A program made the position numbers and the translations under genes. A DNA stretch of 64,000 nt from Nostoc edaphicum CCNP1411. Its GTDB lineage: Bacteria > Cyanobacteriota > Cyanobacteriia > Cyanobacteriales > Nostocaceae. Under the pieces are notes generated by a model that saw only the letters and a program-made list of their open reading frames with translations, was not told where the DNA came from and searched no databases. This document shows, one piece after another, positions 1 to 6,615 of the stretch. The DNA lies in NCBI RefSeq assembly GCF_014023275.1, contig NZ_CP054698.1:6037001-6101000 (forward strand), in the 5' to 3' direction. Numbering within the stretch: the first letter of the stretch is position 1; every line of letters starts with the position of its first letter.

Positions 1-2
1 GG

Positions 3-416
3 TTCCCCTTGTTGTCCGGCTTTGGGGCGAAGGTGTTGACGACAAAGAATTTGCTGCCTTGGCAAGCGATCGCTATGAATGTTGCAGCCCTCGGAACGGC
101 AATATCTTTCGCCAAATTCATATTTCTGCCGCGTGGGGGACAAGCGGATGTAAAACCTGGTTTTTGGGCAGCCGTGATCCTGTTAATCGGTGGGCTGGTT
201 CTGGCCAATATTGTGTATTACGAGGTGTATACCTTTGCGAATATTATCAAACCCCTCGCAACCATCGGCGTTGGATGGTTGGTGTACTTACTAATTTTCA
301 AACACTCAATACTCAAGCTACCGCGTGTCCTTGAAGAATTTGATCATCTGATCGGTGTAATGAGTCTAATTTTAATCCTGCTTTTCTGGAAGGGATTTGC
401 ATGGTTGGGCATCTAA
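3..416 (+). CDS. mrpD: MrpD-like Na+/H+ antiporter subunit, C-terminal part (gene starts before the window)
   Basis: This is the end of a large proton-translocating membrane subunit of the Mrp (multisubunit Na+/H+ antiporter) complex, related to complex I subunits NuoM/NuoN. The frame is open to the window edge and reads FPLLSGFGAK at its start, which matches the conserved 'G.P.LSGF..K' loop of this family. About four hydrophobic helices follow. The TTG at position 9 is an internal leucine rather than a start. The gene overlaps mrpE by 16 bases, so the two are co-transcribed. Identity as MrpD rather than the related MrpA N-terminal part is inferred from gene order (D-E-F-G-A'-B). Confidence 0.8.
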   Translation, partial: FPLLSGFGAKVLTTKNLLPWQAIAMNVAALGTAISFAKFIFLPRGGQADVKPGFWAAVILLIGGLVLANIVYYEVYTFANIIKPLATIGVGWLVYLLIFKHSILKLPRVLEEFDHLIGVMSLILILLFWKGFAWLGI

Positions 417-790
417 ATTTTATATTGCGACTGACTATCTGGTTTTTGCTCACTGCCGATTTTAGTGTGGCAAATATCATCATTGGCGTAAGCATCGCAC
501 TTCTATTACCTGGTGGTAAAACAGCTAGAGAATCATTAAAAGATTGGCTGCGTGTGCTAGGTGAGATCATTGTGGCAATTCCGCAGGCGTATATTGAGGC
601 ATTTGAAATCATCCTCCGCCCGCATAATCACGAAGATATCACGATGGAACAAGTCAAACCACGACGGACACCAGGGCTGATATTCCTGGATATATTCTTG
701 ATCACCTTTACACCCAAGACCATTGTTTTGAAATATCACGAAGCAGGGTGGTATGAAGTCCACCGAGTGCGACGGAGGAGAAAAGTATGA
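401..790 (+). CDS. mrpE: MrpE Na+/H+ antiporter subunit
   Basis: Small inner-membrane subunit of the Mrp cation/proton antiporter. The 129-residue protein starts with the family-typical pattern of two hydrophobic helices (about residues 5-40, with LTIWFLLTADFSVANIIIG). A polar C-terminal half follows that contains the conserved 'TPKTIVL' type stretch near residue 103. The length fits the family. Its start lies inside mrpD and its end overlaps mrpF by ATGA, a sign of translational coupling. In known systems MrpE is needed for assembly and activity rather than ion conduction itself. Confidence 0.85.
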   Translation: MVGHLNFILRLTIWFLLTADFSVANIIIGVSIALLLPGGKTARESLKDWLRVLGEIIVAIPQAYIEAFEIILRPHNHEDITMEQVKPRRTPGLIFLDIFLITFTPKTIVLKYHEAGWYEVHRVRRRRKV

Positions 791-1053
791 TCCTGAACTT
801 GGCATTGATTGCAATGATTCTGACACTGCTCATCCCCATGTATGAGGCATGGCAAGATGATGATATTTGGCAAAAAATGCTGGCATTTGCCAGTGCTGCA
901 ACCAAATGTTCAATCATGATCTTGGTTGTATCTGTCTTGCGTGACGATTGGATGATTGGTGTTGTCGGAGTAATTATCTTGAGTGTGGGGAATGCCGGCT
1001 TAATGTTGTTGGCACATGTCCTCAAAAGAATGAATGATTTAGCGAATGAGTAA
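787..1053 (+). CDS. mrpF: MrpF Na+/H+ antiporter subunit
   Basis: An 88-residue protein with three predicted membrane helices, the size and topology of MrpF/MnhF. The start overlaps the mrpE stop by four bases (ATGA). The acidic stretch DDDIWQK after the first helix corresponds to the loop where MrpF proteins usually carry charged residues. Three bases separate it from mrpG. Assignment rests on size, hydropathy and position between E and G. Confidence 0.8.
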   Translation: MILNLALIAMILTLLIPMYEAWQDDDIWQKMLAFASAATKCSIMILVVSVLRDDWMIGVVGVIILSVGNAGLMLLAHVLKRMNDLANE

Positions 1054-1056
1054 TAT

Positions 1057-1335
1057 ATGATTAACCTGCTTAGTTATACTTGCATAGTTTTAGGAATCTT
1101 CTTCTGGTTTTGGGGAACCTTACCCTTGCTTGGCGATCGCTCGGTGTTATTCAAACTGCATAGTCTTTCGGTTGCAGATACCCTCGGATCAATGAGTATC
1201 ATCATCGGGCTACTCTTGAAAATACCCAGTGAATGGCCGTTACTCATCCTCGCCATCATCTCTTTAGCGATTTGGAATACAGTGCTGGGGTATGTGTTGG
1301 CTTACTGTTCTAGTAGCGAGGGTAGCCATGAATGA
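1057..1335 (+). CDS. mrpG: MrpG Na+/H+ antiporter subunit
   Basis: A 92-residue, three-helix membrane protein. It carries the MrpG/MnhG hallmark of a conserved first loop with 'GDRSVLFKLHSLSVADTLG', comparable to the family pattern 'R.pd.y.RlHa...adtlG'. The last eight bases overlap the start of the next gene. It belongs to the Mrp complex in the cytoplasmic membrane and contributes to pH and sodium homeostasis. Confidence 0.85.
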   Translation: MINLLSYTCIVLGIFFWFWGTLPLLGDRSVLFKLHSLSVADTLGSMSIIIGLLLKIPSEWPLLILAIISLAIWNTVLGYVLAYCSSSEGSHE

Positions 1336-1906
1336 TAGCTATATCTATGTGATCCTTGCCCTGCTGCCATTGGCTGCTTGTATGTTGGTATTTCAAGTCA
1401 ATCCATACCATGCGCTGGTAATTCGCGGCATATTGGGAGCGATCGCAGCATTGGTATATACGGTTTTGGGAGCGCCTGATGTGGCTTTGACCGAAGCCTT
1501 GGTGGGTACTATGCTGGCAATTACGCTCTATGCGGTAGCAGTGCGTTCATCCTTGGTCATGCGTCTTGGCGTACTCAAAGATGAGGAAGATGACAATCAG
1601 CATTTTGCGAAACTGATGGATGAGTTCCGCACAATTTTTGGCAAGCGCTATATGCGTCTTGAACTTGTTACCTACACTAATACACAGTCATTGCACCGGG
1701 CACTGATGGAAAAAGAAGTCCATACAATCTGTGTCCGACCGAAACAAAGTGATCAAAACGGCGCAGCGTATGGGGACGAAAAGCAACCCTATCACACCAA
1801 AACCAGAATCCAACGCATCTATGACATCATGCAAACCGAACTTTCGTCACCAGGAACAATCCTAGCCTATGTAAATACACTACATTCAGGGGAGGAGCAT
1901 ACATGA
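1328..1906 (+). CDS. Stand-alone MrpA C-terminal-type subunit (DUF4040/MbhD-like)
   Basis: This 192-residue protein starts at the ATG inside the end of mrpG (8-base overlap). Its first 75 residues form three helices containing 'GILGAIAALVYTVLGAPDVALTEA' (positions about 27-50). That region is typical of the DUF4040 domain, which in Bacillus-type Mrp systems is fused to the C-terminus of the large MrpA subunit. The rest is a soluble tail of about 110 residues with no domain I recognise. Cyanobacterial mrp operons are known to split MrpA this way. An upstream in-frame GTG-like start at 1292 exists but would lie deep inside mrpG. Confidence 0.75.
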   Translation: MNDSYIYVILALLPLAACMLVFQVNPYHALVIRGILGAIAALVYTVLGAPDVALTEALVGTMLAITLYAVAVRSSLVMRLGVLKDEEDDNQHFAKLMDEFRTIFGKRYMRLELVTYTNTQSLHRALMEKEVHTICVRPKQSDQNGAAYGDEKQPYHTKTRIQRIYDIMQTELSSPGTILAYVNTLHSGEEHT

Positions 1907-2565
1907 AATGGATCTACATTGCGGCGGGCATAGCACTGTACTTCAAAATGCTCATCATGCCCAATCCAGCAGCAGATTTACCCGATTTCTCTATCGTTGA
2001 ATCGATTGTCAAAGATGGTGGCGTACCCAATGCGGTTACAGTGATCATTCTCAGAAATCGGCTGTATGACACTATCTTCGAGGTGGTGGTATTTACGATC
2101 GCAATCATGGGAGCTAGTTTTCTGCTGGCAAATGAAAGACCATCTTGCACAATCTATCGTTTCACCGATCAACCATCTATTGTTCTAGCACGGCTAGGAG
2201 CGACTATTGCCGCGTTGGTAAGTATCGAACTCGCGATTCGGGGGCATCTCAGCCCCGGTGGTGGTTTTGCCGCCGGGGTAGCGGGTGGAACAGCGATCGG
2301 ACTGGTTGCAATTACCTCATCGGCGGAGTGGATGCAAGGCATTTACCAGCGATGGCACGCCGCTACATGGGAGAAAGTTTCGGTTCTGGTTTTCATTTTA
2401 CTGGCGGTTATAACTCTAGCTGGAATTGAGTTACCGCACGGAGAAATGGGCGCACTTTTGAGTGGGGGGATTGTCCCCTTGCTCAATATTCTAGTTGCAG
2501 TCAAGGTCGCGTTGGGATCGTGGGCGGTGATTTTGATTTTTATTCGTTATCGAGGATTGTTGTGA
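1903..2565 (+). CDS. mrpB: MrpB Na+/H+ antiporter subunit
   Basis: A 220-residue membrane protein. The C-terminal 120 residues contain the MnhB-domain signature 'GHLSPGGGFAAGVAGG' (about residues 124-139) followed by two hydrophobic segments. The N-terminal 90 residues carry 'NAVTVIILRNRLYDTIFEVVVF', which resembles the extra helix pair found in the MbhE/MrpA C-terminal region. It may therefore be a fusion of that segment with MrpB. It overlaps the preceding gene by ATGA and ends the operon; an inserted miniature element follows after 11 bases. Confidence 0.85.
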   Translation: MKWIYIAAGIALYFKMLIMPNPAADLPDFSIVESIVKDGGVPNAVTVIILRNRLYDTIFEVVVFTIAIMGASFLLANERPSCTIYRFTDQPSIVLARLGATIAALVSIELAIRGHLSPGGGFAAGVAGGTAIGLVAITSSAEWMQGIYQRWHAATWEKVSVLVFILLAVITLAGIELPHGEMGALLSGGIVPLLNILVAVKVALGSWAVILIFIRYRGLL

Positions 2566-2576
2566 GGGTTTCTATA

Positions 2577-2718
2577 GCGCTTCTCGCTTGTATGCAATAC
2601 ACTTTGACCTCTCTCCAAACCTCTCTCCTAAAAGGAGAGAGGCTTTGAATCTTACTCCCCTTCCCTTGTAGGGAAGGGGTTGGGGGTTAGGTCTTTATTG
2701 GACTCAACACAGAAGCGC
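2577..2718 (+). mobile_element. 142-bp miniature inverted-repeat element, copy 1
   Basis: The element is bounded by the inverted repeats GCGCTTCT and AGAAGCGC and flanked on both sides by TA. Inside it holds two strong hairpins (the 'CTCTCTCC...GGAGAGAG' and 'CCCCTTCCC...GGGAAGGGG' arms). A second copy of the same length lies at 52228-52369 in reverse orientation. TA flanks suggest mobilisation by an IS630/Tc1-type transposase, which is not present in the window. It lies downstream of mrpB and murF and may also end their transcripts. Confidence 0.75.
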
Positions 2719-2728
2719 TACAGTTGTA

Positions 2729-4084
2729 TCATTTGGGAAATTCTGCACGTAACTGATTAACTACCCGATCTAATCCCACAGAATGGGCGGCTTTAAACAA
2801 TAAACGATCGCCTGCTTGCACAAATGTCTTCAACCTAGCTACCAAATCAGCATGAGTTGCAAAGCACTCCGATGGAATACCTTCAGCACTAAGAGCGATC
2901 GCTTCAGCATCTTGTCCATCTACCAAAACCAACAAGCCATCTAAATTCAACTTTCGCACTGTTTCTCCCACTCGCTGGTGCAACTGCTGCGATCGCTCTC
3001 CCAATTCTTTCATTGCACCCAATACGGCAATCTTCCGCTTTCCGGGTGTGTCTGCCAATAATTGCAACGCTGCAATCATAGCTTCTGGTGCAGCATTATA
3101 AGTTTCATCTAAAATTACCACATCATTAGGTAAAGTAAATCGCTGCGATCTTCCTGTAGGCATATCCACGATCACACCTGCTTTGAGACTTGCCCAATCT
3201 ATCCCCAGTACTTTTGCCACTGCTAAAGCAGCTAAGAAATTAGTCGCATTGTGACGACCAGGTAAAGGTAGAGGTAGTTGGATTCCTGCAACTTCCACTG
3301 TCTCGTTATCAATTAATTGCCCTTGGATATCCCCGCCAGAAAATCCGTAAGTCAAAACTTCTCCGTGCCAAACTTTCGCCGCCGTGGCCATTAATAAGGG
3401 ATTATCGTGGTTGAGAATTGCCACACCATCAGCAGACATTTCTGCTAATAACTCACATTTTGCCTCAGCGATCGCTTCTTCGGAACCCAGTAACTCAATA
3501 TGCGCTGTCCCCACATTGGTAATCACTCCAATTGTTGGCCGCGCTATTTGTGTCAGTTCCGCAATTTGTCCTCTACCGCGCATCGCCATTTCAATCACGG
3601 CGTAGTCATTTTCTGCGCCAAGTTCTAGGAGAGTTTTCGGAACACCGATTTCGTTGTTGTAATTTCCATAAGTTTTGTGAACTCGTCCCTTTGTTCCTAA
3701 AACTGCGGCGATTAATTCTTTGGTTGTAGTTTTACCCACCGAACCCGTTACGCCAATTACAGGAATATTAAAGCGATCGCGCCACCATCTGCCAATTTGT
3801 TGATATGCCTTGAGAGTATCTTTTACCTGTAATACCGGAAATCCCGGATTTTCGTATTCAAAATCTACGATTGCAGCTATTGCACCCTTTGCGATCGCAG
3901 TTGGTACAAATTCATGTCCATCAAACTTATCGCCTCGGAAAGCGACAAATACTTCACCCGGCTTTAGGGTACGGCTATCTGTTTGGATACCGCTACTTAC
4001 TTTTGTTAAAGCAGTTTCAGATAAGTTTAGAGTTTGGGCAAAAATAACTTCAACCAGTTCGGTTAGGGTGGCAGAACAATGCAT
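2729..4084 (-). CDS. murF: UDP-N-acetylmuramoyl-tripeptide--D-alanyl-D-alanine ligase (MurF)
   Basis: Cytoplasmic Mur ligase that adds D-Ala-D-Ala to UDP-MurNAc-tripeptide, the last soluble step of peptidoglycan precursor synthesis. The 451-residue length is normal. Visible domains are an N-terminal substrate domain with 'DSRTLKPGEVFVAFRG' (about 36-51), the central ATPase P-loop GVTGSVGKTTTKE (111-123), and 'NEIGVP' plus 'ITNVG' motifs of the ligase core. The C-terminal domain contains 'DETYNAAPEAM', which is characteristic of MurF. The gene stands alone and converges with the mrp operon across a miniature element. The start is ATG. Confidence 0.95.
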   Translation of the reverse strand: MHCSATLTELVEVIFAQTLNLSETALTKVSSGIQTDSRTLKPGEVFVAFRGDKFDGHEFVPTAIAKGAIAAIVDFEYENPGFPVLQVKDTLKAYQQIGRWWRDRFNIPVIGVTGSVGKTTTKELIAAVLGTKGRVHKTYGNYNNEIGVPKTLLELGAENDYAVIEMAMRGRGQIAELTQIARPTIGVITNVGTAHIELLGSEEAIAEAKCELLAEMSADGVAILNHDNPLLMATAAKVWHGEVLTYGFSGGDIQGQLIDNETVEVAGIQLPLPLPGRHNATNFLAALAVAKVLGIDWASLKAGVIVDMPTGRSQRFTLPNDVVILDETYNAAPEAMIAALQLLADTPGKRKIAVLGAMKELGERSQQLHQRVGETVRKLNLDGLLVLVDGQDAEAIALSAEGIPSECFATHADLVARLKTFVQAGDRLLFKAAHSVGLDRVVNQLRAEFPK

Positions 4085-4216
4085 AATAAGTAATTTACAA
4101 TTTAAGGTTCAAAATTATAAAATCGGATTATGACACAATACTGCATTGATCAACAAGATTTACGACTTATCTAAAAAGGCGCAAATCTAAGCCTAGTCAC
4201 AATAACACCAAAAATA

Positions 4217-4245
4217 GTGCCAAAGAAACTTAACTCCTTTGGCAC
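4217..4245 (-). terminator. Hairpin, possible terminator of the TerB-like gene
   Basis: GTGCCAAAG pairs perfectly with CTTTGGCAC across an 11-base loop. On the minus strand the stem is followed by TATTTTT, and on the plus strand by a weaker T-rich run. It lies about 250 bases downstream of the minus-strand TerB-like gene, with repeat sequence in between. Confidence 0.4.
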
Positions 4246-4262
4246 GCTTTGTTTATAAGAAG

Positions 4263-4443
4263 AATTCAGAACTCAGAATTCAGTATGAATTCTGTACGAG
4301 TGGGTGACGAATATTGGTTAAAACCGTACTTCGTCCCGCTACGCTAACGCCCGAAGTCAAGCGAAAAACATTAAAATATCCTCACATTAAAACTCTATCC
4401 GTTTATGGGTACAGTATTCTGAATTCTGAATTCTGAATTCTGA
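4263..4443. repeat. Clustered 'GAATTCTGA/GACTCCTGAATTC' short repeats
   Basis: This non-coding stretch between murF and the TerB-like gene starts and ends with overlapping copies of short units such as CAGAATTC and GAATTCTGA, in both orientations. Between them is a segment 'CCGCTACGCTAACGCC', another motif seen elsewhere in the window (for example near 5585, 18815, 39850 and 42650). The same repeat families recur near 9600, 14450, 18776-18990, 41000-41065, 42573-42720 and 52165-52205. They are common in Nostoc-type genomes. No gene is seen here. Confidence 0.6.
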
Positions 4444-4496
4444 CTCCTGTTTTATAAGCTATTTATATAGTTTAATTAGGCATATCTTCTATCGTC

Positions 4497-4943
4497 CTAT
4501 CCCCGGTTTTTAATCAAGATTACTTGCACAATTTGTACTGCTATCTCACTAGAAACCCCTAAAGCTTGATATAAATCATTTAAGAAGTTCTTTTCTTCTT
4601 CAGCTACGATACCTTCAGCTAAGACTAAATCGGTAGCTACTGCAAAAGCTGCTTCCCGTAAGTCTTGAGATAGAGAATCTTTTGCTGCATTAAATAAAGC
4701 ATTAAAACCATCCCCCTGAAGAATGCCCAAGATTTTGTCAAACAGCCTGTTCATCATCTCATGGGGATAACTTTTAAAAAGTTTCATCCGTGACAGCACA
4801 GAAATGATAGAATTTGCTTGCTCAATAGAAATATAACCGTCTGAGGCTGTTGCCACCAAGATAATGACAGCAAAAGCTTCTGCTGGACTGAGTGCTGCTT
4901 GGGTTTGGCTTTCTGTACCCAACACAGCGTCGAATAGACCCAT
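4497..4943 (-). CDS. TerB-like tellurite-resistance-family protein
   Basis: A 148-residue, all-helical soluble protein. It contains two repeats of the TerB/DjlA N-terminal type. The first reads 'VIILVATASDGYISIEQAN' (about 28-46) and the second 'AVATDLVLAEGIVAEEEKNFL' (about 101-121). Each has acidic residues after the helix that bind metal in TerB structures. The first residues (MGLFDAVLG) are typical of cyanobacterial members. The cellular role of these single-domain proteins is not established; tellurite resistance should not be assumed. It is monocistronic and starts at ATG. Confidence 0.7.
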   Translation of the reverse strand: MGLFDAVLGTESQTQAALSPAEAFAVIILVATASDGYISIEQANSIISVLSRMKLFKSYPHEMMNRLFDKILGILQGDGFNALFNAAKDSLSQDLREAAFAVATDLVLAEGIVAEEEKNFLNDLYQALGVSSEIAVQIVQVILIKNRG

Positions 4944-5121
4944 TGTAGTAGCTCCTTGGTTAGAGTCCCACCAGCGCTACAGTTACCTGTGTATTTGGTA
5001 GATTTCCAGGCTAAGACTGTAACGCTGTGAGACTTTCATCCCTTAGTGTTCCCAGGATTTATTCGCGGCGAACACTTGCAACCAATGGTTTTTGGCAAGA
5101 ACTACACTGCCATTTGTGAAC

Positions 5122-5259
5122 TTAGCGTTCTCCTGTCTTTTCTATCGTCTCAATTACCGCCAAACCTATACCCGAACCTGCTATCAACAGTACTATTGAC
5201 ATCAAATAGGCGTTGGTCAGCATCCGTAGGGCTTCATCAAAAAAAATATAGGTGGTCAT
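5122..5259 (-). CDS. Small single-span membrane protein, 45 residues
   Basis: This short ORF begins at an ATG preceded by AAAAGGTGAAGCA, a plausible ribosome-binding site with GGTG about 6 bases upstream. It encodes a polar N-terminus (MTTYIFFDEALRML), one hydrophobic helix of about 18 residues (SIVLLIAGSGIGLAVIE) with small-residue G-x-G packing, and a short charged tail (KTGER). It is the only gene-like sequence between 4944 and 5596. I do not recognise a family. The ORF could be fortuitous, but composition and Shine-Dalgarno placement favour a real small protein. Confidence 0.4.
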   Translation of the reverse strand: MTTYIFFDEALRMLTNAYLMSIVLLIAGSGIGLAVIETIEKTGER

Positions 5260-5442
5260 TGCTTCACCTTTTGAAATTTGTGCTGCTAGTACTTTTTATT
5301 TCTCCACACACCGATAGGTGAATTTCGCTAAGAAACTGCTAGCAATTGCATCTTAACAAAACTTTAGCTGTTTAAGAACACTATTTAAACTTTTTATTTC
5401 TGAAGTTTTGATGAACTTTAGAGAGTATTGGTCAACGTAGAA

Positions 5443-5470
5443 GGCAGGGGGCAGGGGGCAGGGGGCAGGG
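5443..5470. repeat. Tandem heptamer GGCAGGG x4
   Basis: Four consecutive copies of the 7-base unit GGCAGGG lie in the roughly 340-base gap between the small membrane ORF and the deacetylase-like gene. Short tandem heptamers are frequent in Nostoc-type genomes. The rest of 5260-5596 holds a further 'CTAAACGCCCCGCTACCGCTAACA' type repeat near 5580 and no supported gene. Confidence 0.6.
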
Positions 5471-5596
5471 CGTAGAGGACAGTTCTGAATTTTCGTTGAG
5501 TGGGGGGGAGGTCTTAAGGTGTGAGCTTCCCTAACGTTGCTTGCCACCGTAGCTTCAAAACTCAGCACTCAGCACGGGCTAAACGCCCCGCTACCG

Positions 5597-6541
5597 CTAA
5601 CAGCATTCGGCACTGAGTGAGTCTTGTAAACAGCGTTCAATCGTCGCTACAACTGATTGAGAAAGACTATCAAAGTCATAACCACCTTCTAAGCCAAACA
5701 GAATTTTACGAGTTATCCCTAGACAATAATCAGTAAATAATGCGTAGTCTTCTGGTTGCAAATTGATACTTGCCAAAGGATCTGCGGCATTGCCATCATA
5801 ACCAGCACTCACAATCAGTAAATCCGGCTGAAAGTTAGCTAAAAACGGTACGACTTGTGTTTCAAATAATGGCTGATATAGTGCAATATCACTACCGGGG
5901 GGTACTGGTAAATTTAAGACATTTTTATGAAAACCGCGTTCTGCCGCTCTCCCAGTACCGGGATAGCAGGGATACTGATGTAGGGAACAGTAGGCGATAC
6001 GTGCTTCAGCTTCGACGATCGCTTGAGTACCATTACCGTGATGTACATCCCAATCGAGGATGGCGACGCGATTAATTCCGGGTTGATCGAGAGCAAATAA
6101 AGCTGCGATCGCAGCATTAGAAAATAGACAAAAGCCCATCCCCGCATCACTTTCTGCATGATGCCCTGGGGGACGCGCTAGGACAAAAGCTGGATTAGCT
6201 GAACTTAACACAACCTCAACTCCATCCAGCCATGCACTGACTGCCAACAGTGCCACATCATAACTGCGTGGGGAAACTGGTGTATCTCCATCCAAAGGGC
6301 CACCGCCACTAGAAGCGATTTGCCAAAGTTTTTTGATGTAGGCTGGGCTATGTGCTCTAACCAACGATGGCATCAGTGATGATTGTTCTGATGCTGGTGT
6401 AGGCGATCGCCAGGAGATTTGATCTGCAAATGTAGCTACTTTTAGGGCATTTGCGATCGCTATCAAGCGTTCTGGTTTTTCAGGATGGTATTTTCCAGTC
6501 TTGTGATCTAAAAATTCGTCGGAATAGATGACTGGGAGCAT
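5597..6541 (-). CDS. Histone-deacetylase-fold hydrolase (AcuC/acetylpolyamine amidohydrolase type)
   Basis: A 314-residue zinc hydrolase of the arginase/deacetylase superfamily. Diagnostic motifs are 'RPPGHHA' with the paired catalytic histidines at 127-128, 'DWDVHHGNGT' (163-172) supplying the zinc ligands Asp165 and His167, and 'SAGYDGNAADPL' with the third ligand further on. Length and motif order match bacterial class II HDAC-like proteins found in most cyanobacteria. The substrate cannot be told from sequence; acetylated lysine, polyamines or other amides are all possible. It is probably cytoplasmic because no signal peptide is seen. It is transcribed in the same direction as the upstream regulator, 75 bases away. 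Confidence 0.88.
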   Translation of the reverse strand: MLPVIYSDEFLDHKTGKYHPEKPERLIAIANALKVATFADQISWRSPTPASEQSSLMPSLVRAHSPAYIKKLWQIASSGGGPLDGDTPVSPRSYDVALLAVSAWLDGVEVVLSSANPAFVLARPPGHHAESDAGMGFCLFSNAAIAALFALDQPGINRVAILDWDVHHGNGTQAIVEAEARIAYCSLHQYPCYPGTGRAAERGFHKNVLNLPVPPGSDIALYQPLFETQVVPFLANFQPDLLIVSAGYDGNAADPLASINLQPEDYALFTDYCLGITRKILFGLEGGYDFDSLSQSVVATIERCLQDSLSAECC

Positions 6542-6615
6542 AGGACGAAAAAGGTTGGCAGCAGCGACACTGAATGTTATTGTATCGTCACTGGTACAAA
6601 CAGTTTTTCTTTGTA

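Noticed and set aside
5046..5321. 91-codon plus-strand frame
   Set aside because: No family features and no good start region; the opposite strand holds the more convincing 45-residue membrane ORF.
5353..5568. 71-codon minus-strand frame over GGCAGGG heptamers
   Set aside because: The frame translates repeat DNA into proline and cysteine runs and has no support as a gene.
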